DNA of 64,000 bases from NCBI RefSeq assembly GCF_016924145.1, contig NZ_JAFFZO010000016.1:44581-108580 (forward strand), given 5' to 3'. Made by a program: the position numbers and the translations under genes. Numbering within the stretch: position 1 is the first letter of the stretch; every line of letters starts with the position of its first letter. Positions 7,365 to 16,309 of this stretch are shown in pieces. This DNA is from Amphritea pacifica. GTDB lineage: Bacteria; Pseudomonadota; Gammaproteobacteria; Pseudomonadales; Balneatricaceae. The notes below the pieces were generated by a model. The model searched no databases, was not told where the DNA came from, and saw only the letters and a program-made list of their open reading frames with translations.

Positions 7365-9197
7365 TCAGGTATCCATACCGATAAAACCACCGGACTGATG
7401 CGCCCAGAGCTGGGCATAGATCCCCCCCTGTTGCACCAACTGATGGTGGTTACCCTGCTCTACGATACGCCCCTGATCCAGCACAATCAGCCGGTCCATG
7501 GCGGCGATTGTGGACAGCCGGTGGGCGATAGCGATAACGGTTTTGCCCTGCATCAGATTGGACAGGCCCCGCTGAATATCCGCTTCGACCTCGGAATCCA
7601 GTGCCGAAGTCGCTTCATCCAGAATCAGAATCGGAGCATCTTTCAGAATCACCCGGGCAATCGCGATCCGCTGTCGCTGGCCACCGGACAGCTTCACCCC
7701 CCGCTCACCCACCTGAGCATCATAACCGGTGCGCCCCTGAGGATCGCTCAGTCCAAGTATAAACTCATGGGCCTCTGCCCGCCTGGCAGCATCGATCATC
7801 TGCGCCTCAGATGCATCCGGATGACCGTAGAGAATGTTATCCCGCACACTGCGATGCAGCAGGGAGGTGTCCTGAGTTACCATGCCGATCTGATGCCGCA
7901 GACTATCCTGCTGCACCCGGCTGATATCCTGCCCATCAATCAGAATCTGCCCATCAGCCAGATCATGAAAGCGTAATAACAGATTAACCAAAGTGGATTT
8001 TCCTGCGCCGGAGCGCCCCACCAAACCGACCTTTTCACCGGGTCTGATATCCAGATTCAGATGCTCAATCACCCCTTCACGCTTATCGTAGTGAAAAGAA
8101 ACATCGTTAAAGCGGATCGCTCCCGTCTCAACAACTAAGGGCTTGGCATCGCTGCGGTCGGTGACATCAAGTGGCTGAGACAGGGTGTTCATACCATCAT
8201 TGACGGTGCCAATATTCTCAAACAGCATACTCACTTCCCACATAATCCACTGAGACATACCGTTGAGACGCAAAGCCAGGCTGATTGCGATAGCGATGGC
8301 CCCCACCGTCACCAGACTGAAACTCCACAGGTAGATCGACACTGCAGTGGTGATGAACAGCAACAGATAGTTGAGGCATTGCACCGTCACATTAAGGCCA
8401 GTGGCCAGACGCATCTGCCGGTAAACCGTGGTCAGAAAACCATCCATACTTTCCCGGGCATAATCCGACTCACGCTGACTATGAGAGAACAGTTTCACGG
8501 TGGAAATATTGGTGTAACTATCGACAATCCGCCCGGTCATCGATGAGCGGGCATCTGCCTGTATCGCTGACACATCCCTCAGACGGGGAACGAAATACCA
8601 CATCAGCAGACAGTAACCCACCAGCCAGCCCAGTAACGGAAACATCAGGCGCAGATCAGACTGTGCCACCAGCACCAGCATGGAGAGAAAATACACCGCG
8701 ATATAGACCAGTACATCAAGCAGTTTCATCACAGCTTCCCGCACTGCCAGTGACGTTTGCATCACCTTGGTGGCGATCCGCCCGGCAAAGTCATTCTGGT
8801 AGAACGACAAACTCTGACGTAACAGATAGCGGTGCGCCAGCCAGCGAACCGACATGGGAAAATTCCCCAGCAACACCTGATGTACGATCAGGGAGTGGAG
8901 CACCACCAACAGCGGCAGCCCGATCAGCAACAGTACGCCCACCAGCGTCAGAGTATCTCCCTCCTCCTGCCAGAATGTATCGGGCTGCTTATTGCTCAGC
9001 CAATCCACCAGTTGACCGAGAAAACCAAACAGCGAGACCTCAAGCATCGCCAACAGCGCAGAGCACAGTGTCATCAGCAACAGCGGCCACTCCATCCCCC
9101 GCATATAATAACGGCAGAACCGGTATAGCCCTTTAGGCGGCTGACCGGGTTCCGGCTCAGGATATGGGTTGGTCAGACGTTCAAAAAATTGCAGCAT
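7365..9197 (-). CDS. ABC exporter, fused membrane and ATPase domains
   Basis: 610 aa half-transporter. Residues ~30-340 form a six-helix ABC exporter membrane domain and ~360-600 the nucleotide-binding domain. That domain has Walker A GRSGAGKST (~394-402), signature LSGGQRQR, Walker B ILILDEATSALD and the H-loop AHRLST, so it should be an active ATPase acting as a homodimer in the inner membrane. It resembles the multidrug/lipid exporter group (MsbA and related). Substrate unknown. It is the first gene of the minus-strand run 9197-3924 and is followed after 72 nt by the FetB-like permease. Confidence 0.9.
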   Translation of the reverse strand: MLQFFERLTNPYPEPEPGQPPKGLYRFCRYYMRGMEWPLLLMTLCSALLAMLEVSLFGFLGQLVDWLSNKQPDTFWQEEGDTLTLVGVLLLIGLPLLVVLHSLIVHQVLLGNFPMSVRWLAHRYLLRQSLSFYQNDFAGRIATKVMQTSLAVREAVMKLLDVLVYIAVYFLSMLVLVAQSDLRLMFPLLGWLVGYCLLMWYFVPRLRDVSAIQADARSSMTGRIVDSYTNISTVKLFSHSQRESDYARESMDGFLTTVYRQMRLATGLNVTVQCLNYLLLFITTAVSIYLWSFSLVTVGAIAIAISLALRLNGMSQWIMWEVSMLFENIGTVNDGMNTLSQPLDVTDRSDAKPLVVETGAIRFNDVSFHYDKREGVIEHLNLDIRPGEKVGLVGRSGAGKSTLVNLLLRFHDLADGQILIDGQDISRVQQDSLRHQIGMVTQDTSLLHRSVRDNILYGHPDASEAQMIDAARRAEAHEFILGLSDPQGRTGYDAQVGERGVKLSGGQRQRIAIARVILKDAPILILDEATSALDSEVEADIQRGLSNLMQGKTVIAIAHRLSTIAAMDRLIVLDQGRIVEQGNHHQLVQQGGIYAQLWAHQSGGFIGMDT

Positions 9198-9524
9198 CTA
9201 CAGAATCCGGAGGCCCTAGCGCAGGCCCGTTACAAAAGTCAGAAATCATACCTGAAAGCCGGGCGGTAAAATATGCCTGCTGCCCCCATGGAAGGAAGAT
9301 TCCTATGCTCCGCCAGGGCCTCAGACACTGGCAAGATCAATCACCATTTTGACCACTTTGCCGTTTATATTTAACCTGACTAGGCTAAGCTGAAGGGATA
9401 TCAAGTATTTAACTTCAAACCATTATCAATCATACGCGCTGGAGACTGTCAATTAACTCTGTTCTAACCCTGCTTATTGATACAGACGCTTTGTTTTATC
9501 GTTTAAATTTATGGATATGCATGA
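9198..9524. other. Divergent intergenic region
   Basis: 327 bp between the minus-strand ABC exporter and the plus-strand GGDEF-EAL gene. It must hold promoters for both. It is AT-rich near 9360-9520. I see no convincing gene, repeat or operator in it. Confidence 0.6.
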
Positions 9525-12500
9525 ATGGTTTTTAGCCGTTTTTTACCCACATCCCTGCATAACCGGGTTTTAATTCTGACACTGGTAGGCTTTCTGTTAT
9601 CTGCCGGAGGCATAGCGCTACTCATTTTTAATTACCTGCAACAAGGCTCAATCAGACTTCTGGTAGAACAGCAGCAAACCATGGTAGACATGGTGGTCCG
9701 GCAGATGGATTCAGCTCTGCAAAAACGGGTGACCTACCTGGAAGAGTTCACTGATCTGCTGCACTCCCGATACCGGCTGCACCCAAATGAAAGAATGCAG
9801 GAAGCCCTGAAGCGGGATACCCAGCTACACGCGCTGTTTAATGGCGGGGTTGTAGTACTGAACCGGGAGGGTATATCACTGGTGGATTATCCAACAATCC
9901 CCAACCGCACCGGCATCGATTATTCTGACCGTAAGCATCTGGAGAAAGCGCGCCGTTTAAAATCAACGGTAATCACCATGCCCCTGATGGGTAAGGGATT
10001 GAAAAGCCCGCTGTTTGCTATCAACACACCGATACTCTCCGATTCAGACCGGATACTGGGTTATATCTTCGGTGTCAACCTGCTGGCTCAGGATAACCTG
10101 CTTAAAGAGATATCCCGCATCTCTTTTACCGACGGTGGCCGGGTGATGGTGATAGACCCGAATCTGGGGATCTATGTAACCGATACCCTTAAAGGAGTGC
10201 CGCTTGAAAGCTATAAAAAAGAGAAGCACTGTGACTGTATTGAACGGATCCAGGCTGGAGAAGCGTCGGGTATAACCACCGACAGCCGGGGCAATCAGAT
10301 CATTTATGCCTCCGCCATGCTAGACAAGATGGGCTGGGTTGTGATCCGCACCTACCCGCTGAGTAAAGCGATGACGTCCATTAACATCCTCACCGAAACG
10401 ATCATCGTTGTGATCCTGCTTATCAGTTTTATGATGGCGGGCCTGATCGCCTATCTGTTAAGAAAACTGCTGACGCCACTGCGCAATGCCACCCGTGATA
10501 TTCGTAAAATGGCTGAGGGGCAGCTTCCAGAGCAGACCCTTGCAGTGCAAAGCAATGATGAGGTGGGGCAACTAATCAGGGCATTCAATCAGCTCCACCG
10601 CAATCATAACCGCTATGAGCAGGCTCTGAGAGACTCGGAGGAGCGTTACCGGCTGACGATGGAGGCAACTCAGACCGGCTTGTGGAGCTGGAACCTGACA
10701 AATGATTCGATTCAGTGGGACAGCCAGTGTTACAAGATGCTCGGCTATCAAGATCAGGAGTTTCATCTCAACCGTCAACTGTTCCGTAAGCTGATGCACC
10801 CGGAAGACCAGGTGCGCTTCTACATTAACTTCCTCCCCCAGGTGCTGGACAACCTTACCGCCGAGATTCAGTTCAGGCTGTTGACCAAAGACAACCGCTG
10901 GCTCTGGATAAAGTGTCGCGGCAAACCGATCAGATTTGGCAAAAACAGCCACCCTATCTGCATCGCCGGAACCCATATGAACTTCGAGCAACAGAGACAA
11001 ACCGAGCAACTGCGTCTGGCTGCTGCGGCATTCGAAAGTAACGATGCGATTATGATCGTCGATGCCGACAACAAGATTGTTAAGGTCAATAATGCTTTCA
11101 CACAGATTACCGGATACCAGGCGGAGGAAGCGATTGGCCACTCCCCCGCTCTGCTGCGCTCAGGAGTACATAAAAGTCCATTCTACGAAGATATGCTGGG
11201 AACCCTGAGCGAGTCTGGCAAATGGCAGGGAGAGATCTGGAACCGTCACAAGAATGGTTCAATCTACATCGCCTGGCTGAATATCAACACCCTCTTCAAT
11301 GACGACAATACAGTCTATCAACGGATCGCCACCTTCTCTGATATCACCGAGAAAAAACGGACTGAAGAGCTGATATGGACCCAGGCAAATTTTGACCCCC
11401 TGACCAATCTGCCAAACCGAAGGATGTTTATGGACCGGCTGACGCAGGAAATTCGCCTGGCGGCCCGCTCAAAATCATCACTGGCACTCCTGTTTCTCGA
11501 CCTCGACCGCTTTAAGGAGATCAATGATACTCTGGGCCATAATGTCGGAGACCAGTTGTTGATTGAAGTGGCCGAACGATTTAAAAGCCTGGTGCGCAGC
11601 AGTGACACCATCTCCCGGCTGGGGGGCGACGAATTTACAATCATTCTGCCGCAGATTGAAAGCAGCTCACAGGTGGAGCAGGTTGGCGAGAAGATCCTCA
11701 GCGTACTAAAACAACCGTTCATGCTGGAAAACCAGCAGCGCTATATCTCTGCCAGTATCGGCGCCACGCTCTACCCTCAGGATGCGGATAACGCAGAACA
11801 GCTGATTAAAAATGCTGACCAGGCGATGTATGCAGCAAAAGCCGCGGGCCGTAGCAAACTTCACTTTTTTACTGCGGGTATGCAAACCCTGTCACTCAAA
11901 CGCTCCCGGCTGATCAACGCCCTGCGCGAGGCGATCCGGAAACATCAGTTCCAGCTCTACTACCAGCCGGTTATCGATCTGGAGAGCATGACAGTGGTAA
12001 AAGCCGAGGCCCTGATCCGCTGGAACCACCCGGACGAGGGGTTGATGTTCCCTCATCAGTTTATTCAGGCCGCCGAACAGGGAGGCATTATCCAGGAGCT
12101 GGGAGACTGGATTTTCCGCGAAGCGCAGCAGCAGGTAAAACAGTGGCGCAAACAACTCAACCCGCAGATGCAGATCTGTATCAATGCGTCGCCGAGCCAT
12201 TTCGACGACACCGCGCAAAACCCGGCTCATGAGCGCTGGATAGCGATAGCCCGTGAGTCCGGTCTTAACGATGCTGAGCTGAGTATAGAGATCACCGAAA
12301 GCCTGCTGATGGAATCATCCGCAGAGACCCGGCAAAAGCTCGTCCAGTTACGGGACGCCAATATTCAGATTGGCCTGGATGACTTTGGCACCAGCTTCTC
12401 TTCGCTGGCACACCTGCGCCGTATGGATATCGACTATCTGAAGATTGACCGCACCTTTGTGCGCAACCTGCATGGCGGTTCTGATGATCTGATGCTGTGT

Positions 12501-12701
12501 AATGCCATCATTGTTATGGCTCATACCCTGGGCATTAAAGTGATCGCAGAAGGGATTGAAACCGCTGAACAACACACCCTGATGCAGCAGGCAAACTGCG
12601 ATTATGGTCAGGGCTTTTTCTATGCCAGTGCGATGACAGCCAGACAGTTTGAACAGTGGCACAAAACGTTTAGTGAACAACCATTATTGCTGCCCAATTA
12701 A
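9525..12701 (+). CDS. dCache-HAMP-PAS-PAS-GGDEF-EAL signalling protein
   Basis: 1058 aa inner-membrane cyclic-di-GMP enzyme. A transmembrane helix (~15-38) is followed by a periplasmic double-Cache sensor (~40-280), a second helix (~285-310), HAMP (~310-365), two PAS domains (~375-490 and ~505-615), GGDEF (~625-785) and EAL (~800-1045). The GGDEF site is intact (GGDEF near residue 700) with a product-inhibition I-site RSSD five residues before it. The EAL domain has EALIRW (~828), LDDFGTSFSSL and AEGIET, so both synthesis and hydrolysis look possible. ATG at 9525 gives the full first helix. Likely monocistronic; the HD-GYP gene is convergent. Confidence 0.92.
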   Translation: MVFSRFLPTSLHNRVLILTLVGFLLSAGGIALLIFNYLQQGSIRLLVEQQQTMVDMVVRQMDSALQKRVTYLEEFTDLLHSRYRLHPNERMQEALKRDTQLHALFNGGVVVLNREGISLVDYPTIPNRTGIDYSDRKHLEKARRLKSTVITMPLMGKGLKSPLFAINTPILSDSDRILGYIFGVNLLAQDNLLKEISRISFTDGGRVMVIDPNLGIYVTDTLKGVPLESYKKEKHCDCIERIQAGEASGITTDSRGNQIIYASAMLDKMGWVVIRTYPLSKAMTSINILTETIIVVILLISFMMAGLIAYLLRKLLTPLRNATRDIRKMAEGQLPEQTLAVQSNDEVGQLIRAFNQLHRNHNRYEQALRDSEERYRLTMEATQTGLWSWNLTNDSIQWDSQCYKMLGYQDQEFHLNRQLFRKLMHPEDQVRFYINFLPQVLDNLTAEIQFRLLTKDNRWLWIKCRGKPIRFGKNSHPICIAGTHMNFEQQRQTEQLRLAAAAFESNDAIMIVDADNKIVKVNNAFTQITGYQAEEAIGHSPALLRSGVHKSPFYEDMLGTLSESGKWQGEIWNRHKNGSIYIAWLNINTLFNDDNTVYQRIATFSDITEKKRTEELIWTQANFDPLTNLPNRRMFMDRLTQEIRLAARSKSSLALLFLDLDRFKEINDTLGHNVGDQLLIEVAERFKSLVRSSDTISRLGGDEFTIILPQIESSSQVEQVGEKILSVLKQPFMLENQQRYISASIGATLYPQDADNAEQLIKNADQAMYAAKAAGRSKLHFFTAGMQTLSLKRSRLINALREAIRKHQFQLYYQPVIDLESMTVVKAEALIRWNHPDEGLMFPHQFIQAAEQGGIIQELGDWIFREAQQQVKQWRKQLNPQMQICINASPSHFDDTAQNPAHERWIAIARESGLNDAELSIEITESLLMESSAETRQKLVQLRDANIQIGLDDFGTSFSSLAHLRRMDIDYLKIDRTFVRNLHGGSDDLMLCNAIIVMAHTLGIKVIAEGIETAEQHTLMQQANCDYGQGFFYASAMTARQFEQWHKTFSEQPLLLPN

Positions 12702-12740
12702 TAGACCCTGCAGCGATATTATCAGCCCGCTGACACGGCC

Positions 12741-13553
12741 TTAAAAAATCGATGGCTGCATTGCCGCCGCTTTGATCTCCGGGTAATTATCCAGAAACAC
12801 CTCCACAATCTCCGGATCAAAATGGATGCCCGCCTGTTCACGGATATAGAGCAGAACCTGATCTTCAGGCCAGGGCTGTTTATATACCCGGTGTTCCGAT
12901 AGCGCATCCCAGACATCTACGATGGCAAAAATTCTTGCCGCCAGGGGAATCTGTTTCCCCGCCAGCCCTTGTGGATAGCCAGTGCCGTTCCAGCGTTCAT
13001 GGTGGCAATATGGAATATTGATTGAGGGCTTGAGAAACTCAATATCTTTCATCAGATCCCGGGCGATCACCGGATGCTCTTTCATGATAGCCCACTCATC
13101 ATGGTCAAGCGGACCGGGCTTAATCAGAATCGCATCGGGAATACCCACTTTGCCCGCATCGTGCATCAGTGCTCCCCGGGCTATATAGGTCAGCTCATCA
13201 CCCTCAACCCCCAACAAACGGGCAAGCCTGACCGTCATTCGGGTCACACGAAGACTGTGCTCACCGGTCTCCTTATGCCGGATATCCATTACCTGCACCC
13301 AGCCTTTAAGTGTCTGATCATAGCTTTGCTGTAGCTTCTGGTTTACCTGCTCAATCCGGTTCAGATCGGCGCGAATCAGAAACAGCAGTAACAGCGCCGT
13401 ACAGCTGACAAATGCAAAACCCTTAAGGTTCTGCACCCGCGTAATCATCTCTGCAGAATGAAACAGTGAAGAAACCAGCGCGTCTGAAAAGTAGATCCAC
13501 AATAGCGCGAAGATCAGGTAGATCAGCACAGTCCGGTAATAGGGTTTTATCAT
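12741..13553 (-). CDS. Membrane HD-GYP cyclic-di-GMP phosphodiesterase
   Basis: 270 aa from the ATG at 13551-13553, which has a GAGG ribosome site 7 nt upstream; an upstream TTG (13607) is possible but less likely. Two N-terminal transmembrane helices (YYRTVLIYLIFALLWIYF and GFAFVSCTALLLLFLI) and a short coiled linker lead into an HD-GYP domain. The metal-binding HDAGK is at about 131 and GTGYP at about 190, with HHERWNG just before it. The motif set is complete, so hydrolysis of c-di-GMP to pGpG/GMP is expected. Convergent with the large GGDEF-EAL gene (40-nt gap). Confidence 0.9.
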   Translation of the reverse strand: MIKPYYRTVLIYLIFALLWIYFSDALVSSLFHSAEMITRVQNLKGFAFVSCTALLLLFLIRADLNRIEQVNQKLQQSYDQTLKGWVQVMDIRHKETGEHSLRVTRMTVRLARLLGVEGDELTYIARGALMHDAGKVGIPDAILIKPGPLDHDEWAIMKEHPVIARDLMKDIEFLKPSINIPYCHHERWNGTGYPQGLAGKQIPLAARIFAIVDVWDALSEHRVYKQPWPEDQVLLYIREQAGIHFDPEIVEVFLDNYPEIKAAAMQPSIF

Positions 13554-13640
13554 CAAATACCTCGGTTTCTGACACTCTGATTTAATAGAATTAGTTAAGA
13601 TTAGCAAGAATCTCGGACAAATATATTCTGGGCGAAACTG

Positions 13641-14429
13641 TTACTGCCCCAGTTTTGTCAGCAACCGCTGTATCAACGTATCCTCTGTTCCATTATCCGC
13701 ATCTGAGTCAACAGGCGTCGCCGTATCCTGAGCGCCGATCAATCCAGACGGGGCTGTGACATAGGGGTTACTGTTGCCCTGCAACCTGGCGATCAGCTTA
13801 TTGCGTTGCAGCTCCCAGCTATCCACCGGGTCCTGAACACTCCAGGCGGCAAACAGCTTCTCCTGCTTTGAACTGATCTTCAGGCCATACTGATCGCGCA
13901 TATAGAAATAGGTGCGGGCGATATCCCCCTGACGGTTCTGCGGCGGCTCAACCTTACGCCGTTTGAAATCAACCTCCATATCACAACGACCGTAAACCCG
14001 GGGCTCCCCTTCCAGCAGTGTGAAACTAAAATTGGAGCGGTCTCCGTTAACCTCTCCAATCGCGGGCACCAGGTTGTGCAGATCGGCTTCCATCCGCTTG
14101 AAACGTTCATCTTGTTTACAAGCTTTACGCCCGCCCTTCTGCCAGCACTGTAGTTGGTGACCAAACGCCCAGGCAGGCACAATATGCTCCCACTCTATAC
14201 GGGCAGCACGGTTGGCATTTTTACGCGGTTTAAAACCACAGCTGTCCCACTCAGGCACCAGCTTTTTCCCCTCATACCGGTAGTCACAACCGCAATAAAA
14301 ACTGATGGGGTTGACCTCATACAACCCGGCAAGCAAACGTTTTGACTTACTGAATGAGGCGGCCGGTTCTGCCAGCGTAAAGCCAGACAGCAACAACAGA
14401 AACAGAGCGATCAGAAAACGATTTGGCAT
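13641..14429 (-). CDS. endA: Endonuclease I (EndA/Vvn family), secreted
   Basis: 262 aa. An N-terminal signal peptide (FLIALFLLLLSGFTLAEPA) sends it to the periplasm or outside. The nuclease core shows YCGCDY, WEHIVPAWAFG (the His-metal finger catalytic segment), then MEADLHNLVPAIGEVNGDRSN (metal-binding Asn) and QGDIARTYFYM. Vibrio Vvn and E. coli EndA cut DNA non-specifically and need disulfides; several cysteines are present (YCGCDY, CGFK, CWQK, CKQD). A ~45-residue polar C-terminal tail extends past the usual domain. AAGGG precedes the ATG. Confidence 0.92.
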   Translation of the reverse strand: MPNRFLIALFLLLLSGFTLAEPAASFSKSKRLLAGLYEVNPISFYCGCDYRYEGKKLVPEWDSCGFKPRKNANRAARIEWEHIVPAWAFGHQLQCWQKGGRKACKQDERFKRMEADLHNLVPAIGEVNGDRSNFSFTLLEGEPRVYGRCDMEVDFKRRKVEPPQNRQGDIARTYFYMRDQYGLKISSKQEKLFAAWSVQDPVDSWELQRNKLIARLQGNSNPYVTAPSGLIGAQDTATPVDSDADNGTEDTLIQRLLTKLGQ

Positions 14430-14545
14430 ACAGATCCCTTACAGACAAAAAAACAGGAATCCATTCCGGGCGTGTACTATCCCTGGCAAGAGTGATTTAA
14501 AAAGAGTAACGATGATTAATTAGCGGGCCTGAATGCCCCCGGTGC

Positions 14546-15019
14546 TTACGGACGATTACCTATCCGATAGTTGCCCGTCTGATGGAACTGTGCCACCTGT
14601 TTTCGCTTGCGACCGATGAGGAGCGGGCCATCATCAAAAAACAGAAAGTTTTTCCAGTTGCGGCGAAACACATCCCAACGGGTTTCAATCACATGTTCAC
14701 TGCTGTAACAAAACCAGACAACCGTCTGATCATCCCATTGCAGATGGTCCGCCAGCAGCCCAGGCAACGCGGGATCATCAGATTCCCAGGTCTGCTGCCA
14801 GTTAGCAGTCTCCAGCCAGACTTGATTCTTATTAGCCCAGTCCTCGGAGCCAAACAGACCCGGATGGTTGCAGTGCTTACTGATCTGCTGAGACCAGACC
14901 TGCTCGGCCCGCGCTTCACTTAGCGGTTTAATCTGAGCCAGGTCTTCTTCACTAACAGGCATATCTTTATGTCTGAAGATCCAGGCTTTCTTGTATTGCT
15001 CAATCGGCAGATAACTCAT
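14546..15019 (-). CDS. DUF2947-like protein
   Basis: 157 aa soluble protein of unknown function. The N-terminus (YLPIEQYKKAWIFRHKDMPVSEEDL) and the tryptophan-rich middle (VWFCYSSEHVIETRWDVFRRNWKNFLFFDDGPLLIG) look like the DUF2947 family known in Vibrio and relatives. The family assignment is from memory of the pattern. No signal peptide. Stands alone between endA and the NlpC/P60 gene. Confidence 0.6.
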   Translation of the reverse strand: MSYLPIEQYKKAWIFRHKDMPVSEEDLAQIKPLSEARAEQVWSQQISKHCNHPGLFGSEDWANKNQVWLETANWQQTWESDDPALPGLLADHLQWDDQTVVWFCYSSEHVIETRWDVFRRNWKNFLFFDDGPLLIGRKRKQVAQFHQTGNYRIGNRP

Positions 15020-15148
15020 TACTACTCGGACTACTCGGTGATCTTATGGCGACTGGAGGTTCAGCGCTATGTGTTAGTTGCATTAAGTGCGCACACTATA
15101 CCAGAATGCAGGCAGGCAACAATCAGTCACCTTTCACAACCCCCTGCA

Positions 15149-15619
15149 TTAATCGGTCACGCGCCGGGCTTGCCAGAAGTGCGCGGTCCAATAGGGGTTA
15201 TTCAGGAGCGATATCATCACCCCACGACTGGTTGATGCATGCAGAAACTCACCATTCCCAATATAGATACCCACATGCCGCAGCTTAACTCTGGAACGGT
15301 AAAACAGCAGATCGCCCGGCTGCAGCTGCCTGATAGCCACCGGCCGTCCCTCCTGCGACTGCGCCAGAGTCGTTCGGGGAATATCCACCCCCAGCCGCTG
15401 GCGTAGTGTCAGTTGCGTAAACGCGGAACAATCCACCCCCTGCTTATCCGTGCCGCCCAACCGGTAGGGCACCCCCTGCCATTCGCGGTACTGCTGTAAC
15501 AGGCTCGCCCTCACCTGTGACGGCGCAGCCGTAGTGCCGCCAGGCTGAGCAGTCCGGTATGGCTGCGAACCACAGCCTCCCAGGCTCAACAGTAATATCA
15601 ACGCAATCAATCGTGTCAT
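15149..15619 (-). CDS. NlpC/P60 lipoprotein endopeptidase
   Basis: 156 aa from the internal ATG that starts a lipoprotein signal (MTRLIALILLLSLGGCG, lipobox LGGC). The NlpC/P60 domain has the catalytic Cys in GVDCSAFTQ, the His in RHVGIYIG and a third polar residue in EFLHASTS. This matches MepS/Spr-type peptidoglycan DD-endopeptidases, which open meso-Dap-D-Ala crosslinks during wall growth at the outer membrane. An upstream in-frame start would place seven residues before the signal and is less likely. Confidence 0.87.
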   Translation of the reverse strand: MTRLIALILLLSLGGCGSQPYRTAQPGGTTAAPSQVRASLLQQYREWQGVPYRLGGTDKQGVDCSAFTQLTLRQRLGVDIPRTTLAQSQEGRPVAIRQLQPGDLLFYRSRVKLRHVGIYIGNGEFLHASTSRGVMISLLNNPYWTAHFWQARRVTD

Positions 15620-15746
15620 CGTATAGTGATCGCAAACCAATATGAGAGTTTCAACACAGGTTATCGGCAGGCTGGAAACTTTTTTGACACCGACAGCAGC
15701 ACCGATACACTAGCTTCAACTCTCAATGTGACTAAAGGAAACTGCG

Positions 15747-16112
15747 ATGCTTCACATTCTGCCGGAAACCGCTGGTGATATCATTGTAATTCAGGCGACT
15801 GACACACTTACTGCAGCAGACTACCAGGATACATTTGTCCCCCTGCTGGAAGAAAAAATCGCCATCCATGGCCAGGTACGCTGCCTGCTCTATCTGGACC
15901 ACAACTTCAAAGGCTGGGAAGCCGGAGCTATCTGGGAAGATACCAAACTCGGCCTGCAGCACAGCAATGATTTTATCCGGCTTGCAGTCGTTGGCGGAGG
16001 GGAATGGCTCGACTGGGCCATAAAACTGGGCCAGACCTTTATCAGTGGGGAAGCGCAGCACTTCAGCGAGAGTCAGTTCTTGCAAGCGCTGCACTGGATC
16101 GATGCAGGCTGA
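15747..16112 (+). CDS. SpoIIAA-like (STAS-fold) protein
   Basis: 121 aa soluble protein that resembles the SpoIIAA-like family (UspA/STAS-type fold) through its motif order: DIIVIQATDTLTAADYQ, VRCLLYLDHNFKGWEAGAIWEDTK, RLAVVGGGEWLDWAIKLG. Members are thought to bind lipids or act as anti-anti-sigma-like modules; the role here is unknown. AAGGA lies 8 nt before the ATG. Next to, but not coupled with, the P-type ATPase gene. Confidence 0.75.
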   Translation: MLHILPETAGDIIVIQATDTLTAADYQDTFVPLLEEKIAIHGQVRCLLYLDHNFKGWEAGAIWEDTKLGLQHSNDFIRLAVVGGGEWLDWAIKLGQTFISGEAQHFSESQFLQALHWIDAG

Positions 16113-16309
16113 GCACAGTGCAACCATCTGTCAACCCGTCTTAGCATTTCAAATCTGCAGCCATTCCCTTTTACCCACCCAACTTATGATCCCTGTCAGA
16201 GATTACGCCGGTAACCTCTGACAGGGCTTAAATACTGCCCTCCAGAACACGATCACCGCCCGGTTATTCGCTATTCTTATACTGTATTTATACCCTTGGG
16301 ACGATAGTC

